Origin: Candidatus Cloacimonadota bacterium
GTDB taxonomy: Bacteria; Cloacimonadota; Cloacimonadia; Cloacimonadales; WRIO01
DNA: 10,874 nt
Assembly (NCBI GenBank): GCA_023230175.1
Contig: JALNXV010000090.1
Span: forward strand, 1 to 10,874
Reading direction: 5' to 3'
This document shows, one piece after another, positions 5,447-10,874 of the stretch (the stretch's first letter is position 1; the number at the start of each line of letters is the position of its first letter). Position numbers and translations under genes: made by a program. The notes under the pieces are model-generated. The model was not told the DNA's origin. It saw only the letters and a list, made by a program, of their open reading frames with translations, and ran no database searches.

Positions 5447-6071
5447 ATAGAATTACTATAATTAAACTAACAACAAAAATACCAAATAAAGTACCAGTAA
5501 TTACCCAAAAATTTCTCCAAAATTTTTTATTAGCTTGAACTGACTTTTGTTTCCTTTCCGTTTCGCTTAAACGGATTGGGGGTTGTTTTTCTCCAAGAAT
5601 TATCTTGAGCGGATCAGCCATTAATGGATAAATATATAACCAGCTAATCGGCGCAAAAAATATCCACCATAACGCGTTTGCACCCGATAATTTTTCAGCT
5701 TCTAAGACTTTAACTGAAAAAATAATGAAATAAACTAATAGCCCAATATATGGTATAACTAGCATAACAGCTAACTCGCTTTCTGATTCGCTAAGACCTC
5801 GCATTGCTATTATACTTAAAAATACAATCCAAAATAGTACTCTCAATTGTTTTAGATATTTTTTTGCCTCTTCCTTACTTTTAATATTTGTTCTTGCTTG
5901 ATATTCCTCAACTGTTTCTCTTGTCTTATCTACGTTCACATTAGCCCTCCCAATTTGTTTAGTTTTCTTTACTTTTTGGGGAATTAATAAATCAGCACCA
6001 ATATTAACTCCACAATGGTGACAAAACTTGCAATTTTTATCCAGGCTAAGACCACATTCTGGACAATACAT
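5439..6071 (-). CDS. Zinc-ribbon protein with about four transmembrane helices
   Basis: This is a 210-residue protein. Its zinc ribbon (C3, C6, C17, C20; MYCPECGLSL, with an additional C14) is followed by a long charged linker (30-75, lysine-rich and probably helical) and then hydrophobic segments at about 77-90, 100-122, 131-150 and 187-209. Between the last two is a basic cytoplasmic-looking stretch (GEKQPPIRLSETERKQKS). I do not recognise the membrane domain. The start ATG follows AATAATAAATATATG, with no Shine-Dalgarno. It is separated from the preceding YbjN-like gene by 49 bases, the largest gap inside the array, so a secondary start signal could lie there; otherwise it reads as part of the same transcript. 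Confidence 0.85.
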   Translation of the reverse strand: MYCPECGLSLDKNCKFCHHCGVNIGADLLIPQKVKKTKQIGRANVNVDKTRETVEEYQARTNIKSKEEAKKYLKQLRVLFWIVFLSIIAMRGLSESESELAVMLVIPYIGLLVYFIIFSVKVLEAEKLSGANALWWIFFAPISWLYIYPLMADPLKIILGEKQPPIRLSETERKQKSVQANKKFWRNFWVITGTLFGIFVVSLIIVILLT

Positions 6072-6120
6072 ATATTTATTATTCAGAGACTAATTTTTAA
6101 ATTATGTTTATATAAAATAA

Positions 6121-6633
6121 TCAATCAATAAATAATTCATCAAACCCCTCCCCCGATCTAAACAAAACGTCAATATCCTTCTCTATCAAATCTAGCCAGT
6201 TACCAAAAATTTCTTTTATATATGCACCAGTATAAATACTTTCAAACTCTAAGTTAACCAACCCATCTTCTAATTCACAAAAAACCTTGGTGCATATAAG
6301 CACTTTGTTAGAACTATTAGTAAAATCAACCATTTTGTTATTCCACTTCTTCTTGGTTTTTAGACTGATTCTCATCATTAACATGTTTTGGTTCAAATTA
6401 AAAAACAAAATGTTGTGCTTTCTTTCATGCATGGCTATAAGTAGACTCTTTTCACCATCTTTCTTAGCTTTCTCTATTTCAATTGTATACCCTAAAAATT
6501 CAAGATGGTTTTTAATGTCGTCAAAAATTGAACTTTCGACTTGACTCACCTTTATGGGCGCTGCCTTTTCTCCACATTTTGGACAAAACTTTGAATCTTC
6601 AGGCATTTTAAAATCACAACTTAGACAATTCAT
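6121..6633 (-). CDS. Zinc-ribbon protein with YbjN-like domain
   Basis: This is the first gene of the array, 170 residues and without membrane helices. The zinc ribbon (C3, C6, C17, C20; MNCLSCDFKM) is followed by an alpha-beta domain (about 34-165). It has an opening helix ending in LEFLGYTIEI, a run of strands, the motif VDFTNSSNKVLICTKVFCELEDGLVNLEFES and closing amphipathic helices. The order resembles YbjN-type domains, which share a type III secretion chaperone-like fold and usually bind partner proteins. This assignment is pattern-based and moderate. C114 and C119 are additional cysteines. It is the one cytosolic partner domain in an otherwise mostly membrane-bound set. Its ATG lies 17 bases after the U-tract of an intrinsic terminator, suggesting attenuation or a tightly spaced upstream unit. 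Confidence 0.8.
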   Translation of the reverse strand: MNCLSCDFKMPEDSKFCPKCGEKAAPIKVSQVESSIFDDIKNHLEFLGYTIEIEKAKKDGEKSLLIAMHERKHNILFFNLNQNMLMMRISLKTKKKWNNKMVDFTNSSNKVLICTKVFCELEDGLVNLEFESIYTGAYIKEIFGNWLDLIEKDIDVLFRSGEGFDELFID

Positions 6634-6652
6634 AAAATGTTTTTATTTATTT

Positions 6653-6673
6653 AAAAAAGACCTTAAAAAGGTC
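6653..6673 (-). terminator. Intrinsic terminator or attenuator before the zinc-ribbon operon
   Basis: On the minus strand GACCTT, a 3-base loop (TTT) and AAGGTC form a perfect 6-bp stem (6659-6673), followed directly by six Ts and further AT-rich sequence. It lies 20 bases upstream of the first ATG of the array (6631-6633). This is an odd place for a terminator of the gene ending at 6894, because another hairpin lies closer to that stop. It may be a leader attenuator or the end of a small RNA. Confidence 0.65.
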
Positions 6674-6686
6674 GTCTATAATTAAC

Positions 6687-6714
6687 GGCAGCAATTATGC
6701 AGGATGTGCTGGCC
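6687..6714 (-). promoter_or_regulatory. Leader hairpin, candidate regulatory RNA element
   Basis: GGCAGCA (6687-6693) pairs with TGCTGGCC (6707-6714), giving seven pairs with a single bulged base and a 13-base loop. It lies 13 bases before the terminator stem in the minus-strand reading direction. Hairpin followed by terminator followed by ATG is the usual order of an attenuator or riboswitch, but no known riboswitch motif is recognised. Confidence 0.35.
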
Positions 6715-6727
6715 AATATATTCATTG

Positions 6728-6752
6728 TTCTAATTAGTAGCTTTAATTAGAA
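6728..6752. promoter_or_regulatory. 9-bp inverted repeat, possible operator
   Basis: TTCTAATTA (6728-6736) and TAATTAGAA (6744-6752) are exact reverse complements separated by 7 bases. The 16-base centre-to-centre spacing would suit a dimeric regulator bound in the upstream region of the zinc-ribbon array; it could equally be a leader RNA hairpin. No regulator gene is present in the window. Confidence 0.4.
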
Positions 6753-6794
6753 GATAGCAAAGATAAGCTAAAAAATCAATATCAAAATGAAAGC

Positions 6795-6830
6795 GGGGCG
6801 GCTGTACTAGTCTTAGTTACACACCACCCC
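6795..6830 (-). terminator. GC-rich hairpin after the 988-residue gene
   Basis: On the minus strand GGGGTGG (6830-6824) pairs with CCGCCCC (6801-6795) through six Watson-Crick pairs and one G-T pair, around a 22-base loop. GCTTTCATTTT follows, a broken T tract. It begins 64 bases beyond the stop of the large gene, so it is the natural terminator candidate for the two-gene unit. The pairing is weaker on the plus strand, where the G-T pair becomes C-A, which supports minus-strand function. Confidence 0.5.
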
Positions 6831-6893
6831 TATTACGGTTCGAATCACTTGATCTAATATTAATTGTAAATTTAATGATTCGGACATGACAAA

Positions 6894-9860
6894 TTATTTA
6901 ATAATTTCCTTTAATTTCCAAAACAATCCACTGCCGACAGGCAATAAATCATTGATAAGACTATAAACATCATCCCTGATTGATGGAACTTGATATAGTG
7001 TCTTCAAAGAATCAAATATTTCTCTATCAACATAAATGGAATGAGGAAAACCATCTAAAGATTTAGTAATATATCTACTATCCAGGTATAATTTTAATAT
7101 CTTTAATGTGTTTTCTGGGGCTAGCGTTGCCAATTCAACTATAGATTTCATTAAGCCATATTCCCAATCTAGTTTTCCCTGACTCTTCTCTAGCGTCTTG
7201 TAGGCGCGTTCAGACACCCAGACTTTATCTAAAACACCCTCTTTTGTATTCATCCAAAATCCAAAACCAGACAACACTTCTTGGTCGGCAATATTATTAA
7301 TAGCCCAATCCCAAAAGCCCTTCAACCTTTCAATATCTATTTTATTTTTAGCAATAAAATCTTTAGCTTTTTCTTTTGAAATAATACTACGACCTATAAA
7401 TGATATAAATTCTTTTTGTCGTTTTGTGTTTGGCGTTGACCAAAATAATTTATACAATGGATGTTCAAAGTCAAATGTTGGGAAATAAGCAAAAGCCAAG
7501 GCAATGTGGGTAGCCAATCCTTCGTCAATATCTTTAAAGTAACGACGCTTGGTGTATCTATCAGGTGTCATCTTAATTGCTATTTCATAAACACCACTCA
7601 AGTCTGTAAATAACTCTCCGTAAAGACTATTGCAAAAATGACCCTCAAGAGAAGCTATTAATAAATCATGCTTATCAGTATCTGACGGAAATATTTTATT
7701 AAGCAATCCCTTAATCCAATCTCTGTCCCTATAATAAAAGTTAGCCAAATAGTGACCATATTCAAACATAACAGCGTAAGTATTTTCGCCTTCCAATAAA
7801 TCTTCATACAACTTTTTGACGTCAGTTGATATTTTTACCTTATCTGTTTTATTAAATTTAGTGTCTTCTTTTTGGGCAAAAAATATTAAAGCCTGGAAGG
7901 CTTTCCCTCTAACAGAATTAATAGCTGTGCCAAATGGGTCAGCACCATTTTCTCGTGTATTATCTTCTAAATCAGGGTCCGGAAATAATATCAAATCTTT
8001 AATAATAACCAATAGCTTATCTCTAAATTCTGGAAAGTTTATTAATTCCTCATTTTTATTTTCGCCCAATAATTCTTTTAAAACATCGGCGGCTGAACTA
8101 AATACAGCATTCCAGTTGGCGAGCCAAGCGTTATAAATATCCCTATCTCTTTTTTCTATTACAAACTTATTAGACATGTCTGATGCAACAAGACTTTCAA
8201 GAAGAGCTATAAGATTGAAATAATCAACTCCAGTCGGATATTTATTTTCTCTCAAAATATTATAAATACCCTGCAAAAAGGAGTAGGTATAATGCGAATC
8301 TAAATTATTGCGATCAAAAAATAAATTGGCATTTTTAACATAATCAGGAAATCTTTCCACAAGATCTTGTTGCATTATCATGCCCATTCCTTCAGCGTTT
8401 AAAGGATTTAAAAAATCCTTAACCGTATCCATCTCGTATAATTTTTGTGGATTCCAATCATTTTTTAATTTGCCTGGTATATCTTCAACTTTTATAGACT
8501 TTAAGGTGGCTAAATCAATTGGGGCTTTTGATGAGATAAATCCACTAGTTACTCTACTAATACTTGGCTGTGGTTTGTGATTATCTTGAATTTTTGCACC
8601 AAATATTTGTTCATATTCAGCAATTTTAGCAGAATCAAGATAGCTTTTTATACATGATAGAATATCAAGACCATGGGCCTTGTAAAACTTTTCTTTTTTA
8701 GGATTTCCAAAAAAAGTTAAAACTTGTTTTATATATTCCTTCTGATCATCACTTTCTAAGACGCTAAAACATTTTTTTAGTAATTGTTCATATTCCGCTC
8801 CAGAAACAAGCTCTAATGATTTTTCATAGTTAAATACTTTAAACAGATATTCTTTTATCAACTCTTTAAATGCTTGTGGACACAAACTAACCACAAACAG
8901 TCTCAAGCGCCACATTGAGCGACTTAACGGCAGTGAGTTAATATATTTACTATATAGTCTTAACGCATTAGACTCCTCGCTACACTTCGTCCCAATAACT
9001 CTTTCAGATAATTTTTTTATTACGGCCGCCAAATCACGAATATCATCTCGTTGAGAATGATGATGCCCACTGTCAACATCTAAATCATAGAAATCGACAT
9101 CAAATAAGAAAAATTGCTCACTAACATCAAAGATTTCAGTTTCCGACTCCTTGTCAGCTAATAATATTACTTCCTTCATTTTTATTGATGCTAGCTCCAG
9201 GGCCTGCTCAGCGTATTGTTCTGGTACTTCTGAGAATATTTTAAATAATTTTATCTGTCCTAAATCATTAAAGTAAAATGGATTATCAGAAGTGTAACCA
9301 TTCGACATTTCGTGTATTTCTTTTTTAGTTCTAGTCGACAAAATCACATCAACTAAGGACAGTAGGTTGTTATAATCACCAATAGAAATAAGCTTTTCAA
9401 TCATTTTTTCATATTCGAAACCCCAGTTATTACTTTTGTTCATCAACCTGACCCAATTCTCAGATTTAATTTTTGGGACTAACCTTGATATTTGTTCTCC
9501 CGGCAAAGAGCTAGAAATCCATAAGAACCTACTGATAACTTCTATATTAAAATTATTTGGTTCAGAGCCAATTTCAAGAATTATGTCAGTCACTTGATCG
9601 GGAATCTTTTCCGATACAGATGCTAAATAATCTAATTCTGGCATTCGATATGGAGATCCGTCCAACTTTTTTGATTTTATTGCATTTAATAATCCATTCT
9701 TCCAAAGCCAATCGAGCCATGATTCATCAGCTTTCAAAAAGAAGTATCTTTTTGCATCTTCATTTATCCCTATAATAGAAATAAAGTCAGGCACCTGCGT
9801 ATTGTCGGGGCCATTTTTAAATAATTGATCTATTCTATTGTGCAAATCTATTTGGTTCAT
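6894..9860 (-). CDS. Large all-helical repeat-like protein, unknown (possible defence component)
   Basis: This 988-residue protein is not recognised. It is soluble, with no signal peptide or membrane helix, and appears helical throughout, like HEAT- or TPR-type solenoids. Visible landmarks are ESWLDWLWKNGLL near residue 47, an acidic/histidine patch (DVDFYDLDVDSGHHHSQRDD) at 254-273, DPFGTAINSVRGKAFQAL at 641-658, and FWDWAINNIA near 849. The central and C-terminal patterns, including AINSVRG and ELATLAPENTL, recall the long helical C-terminal regions of large STAND/NACHT-like defence proteins, but this is from memory. No P-loop or Walker motif is visible, so if the relation holds it is the sensor-like part without an NTPase. 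The ATG overlaps the stop of the upstream gene in ATGA, implying coupled translation and probable interaction. Its codon use looks ordinary for the window. Confidence 0.85.
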   Translation of the reverse strand: MNQIDLHNRIDQLFKNGPDNTQVPDFISIIGINEDAKRYFFLKADESWLDWLWKNGLLNAIKSKKLDGSPYRMPELDYLASVSEKIPDQVTDIILEIGSEPNNFNIEVISRFLWISSSLPGEQISRLVPKIKSENWVRLMNKSNNWGFEYEKMIEKLISIGDYNNLLSLVDVILSTRTKKEIHEMSNGYTSDNPFYFNDLGQIKLFKIFSEVPEQYAEQALELASIKMKEVILLADKESETEIFDVSEQFFLFDVDFYDLDVDSGHHHSQRDDIRDLAAVIKKLSERVIGTKCSEESNALRLYSKYINSLPLSRSMWRLRLFVVSLCPQAFKELIKEYLFKVFNYEKSLELVSGAEYEQLLKKCFSVLESDDQKEYIKQVLTFFGNPKKEKFYKAHGLDILSCIKSYLDSAKIAEYEQIFGAKIQDNHKPQPSISRVTSGFISSKAPIDLATLKSIKVEDIPGKLKNDWNPQKLYEMDTVKDFLNPLNAEGMGMIMQQDLVERFPDYVKNANLFFDRNNLDSHYTYSFLQGIYNILRENKYPTGVDYFNLIALLESLVASDMSNKFVIEKRDRDIYNAWLANWNAVFSSAADVLKELLGENKNEELINFPEFRDKLLVIIKDLILFPDPDLEDNTRENGADPFGTAINSVRGKAFQALIFFAQKEDTKFNKTDKVKISTDVKKLYEDLLEGENTYAVMFEYGHYLANFYYRDRDWIKGLLNKIFPSDTDKHDLLIASLEGHFCNSLYGELFTDLSGVYEIAIKMTPDRYTKRRYFKDIDEGLATHIALAFAYFPTFDFEHPLYKLFWSTPNTKRQKEFISFIGRSIISKEKAKDFIAKNKIDIERLKGFWDWAINNIADQEVLSGFGFWMNTKEGVLDKVWVSERAYKTLEKSQGKLDWEYGLMKSIVELATLAPENTLKILKLYLDSRYITKSLDGFPHSIYVDREIFDSLKTLYQVPSIRDDVYSLINDLLPVGSGLFWKLKEIIK

Positions 9861-10468
9861 ATTTGTTCACTGACACAATATTTAATAAATATTTCGTGGA
9901 GCTTATAGATTAATTGAATACAAATTTCCTCAAAAATAACATCTTCATTTTGTAAAAAATCTACTTCTTTCATCTCATTAATTCTTCTTTCTGGTAAGAT
10001 TTTTTGGGCATAGCCTCTTCTTGGTCCAGACACAAAATGAACAATGTCTGACAAATATGTGTATATATCGCTAATTGATGAAAATTGCTTTTCAACCCTA
10101 GGGTCTGAGCAATCTGGTATGCATTTAATAGCTTTGTTGTAATCACTTGGTTGCACGAAACAAACTATTTCCCTAACTGATGCGGCACAGTGTTGTCTCC
10201 AAAGATTATCATTATTTTTAGTCTCTGGACTAAACATTTTTTTAGTATTTATTATCAATGTCTTTACTTCTACCACTTCTTTGCCGGCATTTTCTCCAAA
10301 ATATCTTTTATAATTAATGATTGCGGTCATGTATATCGAAACTAAATTAATTACATTGTCTGGAATTTGATAAAAATTGGCGGGAATTTCAAAAGCAAGC
10401 GGCTTCACTTCCTCTTGAATCGCCACTTCTAAAACACTTTCTAATAATTTATCGCGCAATTCGTCCAT
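9857..10468 (-). CDS. Helical 203-residue partner protein, unknown (HEPN-like appearance)
   Basis: This soluble, helical 203-residue protein is not recognised. It has no signal peptide. Notable segments are LWRQHCAASVREIV (89-102) and DIYTYLSDIVHFVSGPRRGYAQKIL (134-158). The pattern of a helix with Tyr-x-x-Leu-Ser followed by a His recalls HEPN-superfamily proteins such as DUF5677-type, but the catalytic Arg of the HEPN Rx4-6H motif is absent at the expected place, so RNase activity is not supported. The gene ends in TGA overlapping the ATG of the 988-residue gene by 4 bases, so the two are coupled. Two-gene units of a small helical protein and a very large solenoid are common among defence modules; this is contextual inference. 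The start follows AGATTTAGATATATATG, without a Shine-Dalgarno. Confidence 0.8.
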   Translation of the reverse strand: MDELRDKLLESVLEVAIQEEVKPLAFEIPANFYQIPDNVINLVSIYMTAIINYKRYFGENAGKEVVEVKTLIINTKKMFSPETKNNDNLWRQHCAASVREIVCFVQPSDYNKAIKCIPDCSDPRVEKQFSSISDIYTYLSDIVHFVSGPRRGYAQKILPERRINEMKEVDFLQNEDVIFEEICIQLIYKLHEIFIKYCVSEQI

Positions 10469-10517
10469 ATATATCTAAATCTTAATTTAAGTTTATAACT
10501 AATCACTAATAAAATCA

Positions 10518-10523
10518 ATTATA
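10518..10523 (-). promoter_or_regulatory. Candidate -10 box for the two-gene unit
   Basis: TATAAT occurs on the minus strand about 50 bases before the ATG of the 203-residue gene. The -35 region at 17-base spacing (ATTTTC) is a poor match. It is the better of the -10-like boxes in this gap, since others lie further upstream, but AT content makes chance matches likely. Confidence 0.3.
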
Positions 10524-10631
10524 TTTAACGCTAAGATTAGGAAAATTATATAACCATGTCATAAGCTTTATTACAAGGTATTTGGCTAATGTTAGCACCT
10601 CTGACTATGTATAAGAAAATGTAGAAAAGCT

Positions 10632-10675
10632 TTGGTGTTTTGCTTGGTTGCTTGGCCGAAACGGATAAACACCAA
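10632..10675. repeat. 9-bp inverted repeat with 26-base loop
   Basis: TTGGTGTTT (10632-10640) and AAACACCAA (10667-10675) are exact reverse complements. The loop is GC-richer than its surroundings (it contains TTGGCCGAAACGG). There is no T tract on either side, so it is not an intrinsic terminator. It may be an RNA structure or recombination site; nothing more can be said from sequence alone. Confidence 0.5.
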
Positions 10676-10874
10676 TAAATAGTAAGTAGCTGGCAGTTCG
10701 CTGTTTTTAGTCTCTGTTAGGACATCACTGATTGACTCAAATGCTATACAACGACACAAACAATAGCACTTAGTCAATAGCTTTTTAATAACATTAATAT
10801 TATATTTATATTTTTGTCTAATATTAGCATAACTGATAAGTCGCACAATATACATTATATGCCTTAGTACGACC

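Larger units (their letters stand above)
6634..6893. other. Structured intergenic region before the zinc-ribbon operon
   Basis: These 260 bases have no gene but several inverted repeats: a terminator stem (6659-6673), a CAGCA/TGCTG stem (6687-6714), a 9-bp dyad (6728-6752) and a GC-rich hairpin (6795-6830). A GGTTCGAATCA motif (6837-6847) recalls a tRNA T-loop but lacks T-stem pairing. The region must hold both the 3' end of the large upstream gene and the promoter of the zinc-ribbon array. I cannot assign a confident -35/-10 pair. Confidence 0.6.
10469..10874. other. Gene-poor stretch upstream of the two-gene unit
   Basis: These 406 bases hold no gene I would support. A TATAAT box on the minus strand (10518-10523) lies about 50 bases upstream of the ATG codon at 10466-10468. 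A perfect 9-bp inverted repeat TTGGTGTTT/AAACACCAA (10632-10640 and 10667-10675) encloses 26 bases that include GC-rich sequence. CTAATATTAG (10818-10827) is a short palindrome. A minus-strand frame of 87 codons (10592-10855) crosses this hairpin and is discussed under rejected items. Confidence 0.5.

Noticed and set aside
2792..6633. Reading the zinc-ribbon array as a CRISPR, toxin-antitoxin or known secretion operon
   Set aside because: There are no regular repeats with spacers, no toxin or antitoxin signature, and no secretion ATPase or pilin. The only firm enzyme is the trypsin-like protease.
6795..6847. Possible tRNA-Val (TTACAC and GGTTCGAATC in order on the plus strand)
   Set aside because: The T-stem does not pair (CGG against CAC), the anticodon stem does not form, and the acceptor ends are not complementary. 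The GC-rich stem pairs better on the minus strand, where it suits a terminator for the large gene.
6894..10468. Calling the two-gene unit a named defence system
   Set aside because: No NTPase, nuclease, TIR, SIR2 or helicase motif is visible, and the HEPN catalytic Arg is absent. Resemblance to defence-protein helical regions is from memory and too weak to name.
10592..10855. 87-codon minus-strand reading frame
   Set aside because: The peptide has odd composition (CYCLCRC near its middle, ending HSQRC), no recognisable domain, and overlaps a perfect 9-bp inverted repeat that suggests noncoding DNA. An AAGG seven bases before the ATG is the only point in favour, and other genes here do not use Shine-Dalgarno sites.
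1..10874. Alternative genetic code with TGA as a sense codon
   Set aside because: TGA ends the 203-residue gene precisely at the ATGA overlap, conserved Trp positions use TGG, and no reading frame needs TGA read-through to be complete.

Overview
The window is AT-rich bacterial DNA, and every gene I can support lies on the minus strand, so transcription runs from high to low coordinates. Trp is encoded by TGG and TGA serves as a stop (9857-9859), so the standard bacterial code applies. No start codon has a convincing Shine-Dalgarno sequence; most follow A-rich stretches such as AAAAATATG. With the many small membrane proteins and few recognisable housekeeping families, this fits an uncultured lineage such as Patescibacteria (CPR) or a Bacteroidota-like group. 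That placement is an inference.

Layout in the direction of transcription. (1) 10874-10469 has no convincing gene. (2) 10468-6894 is a two-gene unit with a 4-base ATGA overlap: a 203-residue helical protein and a 988-residue helical, repeat-like protein. I cannot name either; they look like an accessory and possibly defence module. (3) 6893-6634 is a structured gap with a terminator-like hairpin for the large gene, an inverted repeat, a further hairpin and a strong intrinsic terminator just before the next start codon. (4) 6633-2792 holds six genes in a row, each with one CxxC-x10-CxxC zinc ribbon of identical spacing, fused to a different partner: a YbjN-like domain, a four-helix membrane domain, a membrane-anchored TPR domain, a two-helix membrane domain, a zinc_ribbon_15 plus SHOCT-like protein, and a membrane-anchored trypsin-like (HtrA-type) protease. 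Gaps after the second gene are 3-5 bases, so this is almost certainly one transcript. (5) 2580-402 holds four small membrane or exported proteins, one with a PsbP/DcrB-like domain. (6) 401-1 has no gene but carries a tRNA-like T-arm and an intrinsic terminator reading on the minus strand.

How the parts may work together: predicted topologies put the zinc ribbons in the cytoplasm and the protease and TPR domains outside the membrane. The six zinc-ribbon proteins may therefore be subunits of one envelope-associated assembly in which the ribbon is a shared docking or regulatory tag. About 35 bp of DNA at three of the gene junctions is nearly identical, covering the end of one gene, the start codon and the first part of the ribbon. 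This suggests the array grew by duplication or recombination of a 5' ribbon cassette. This cluster is the best candidate in the window for an undescribed system; its function is unknown.
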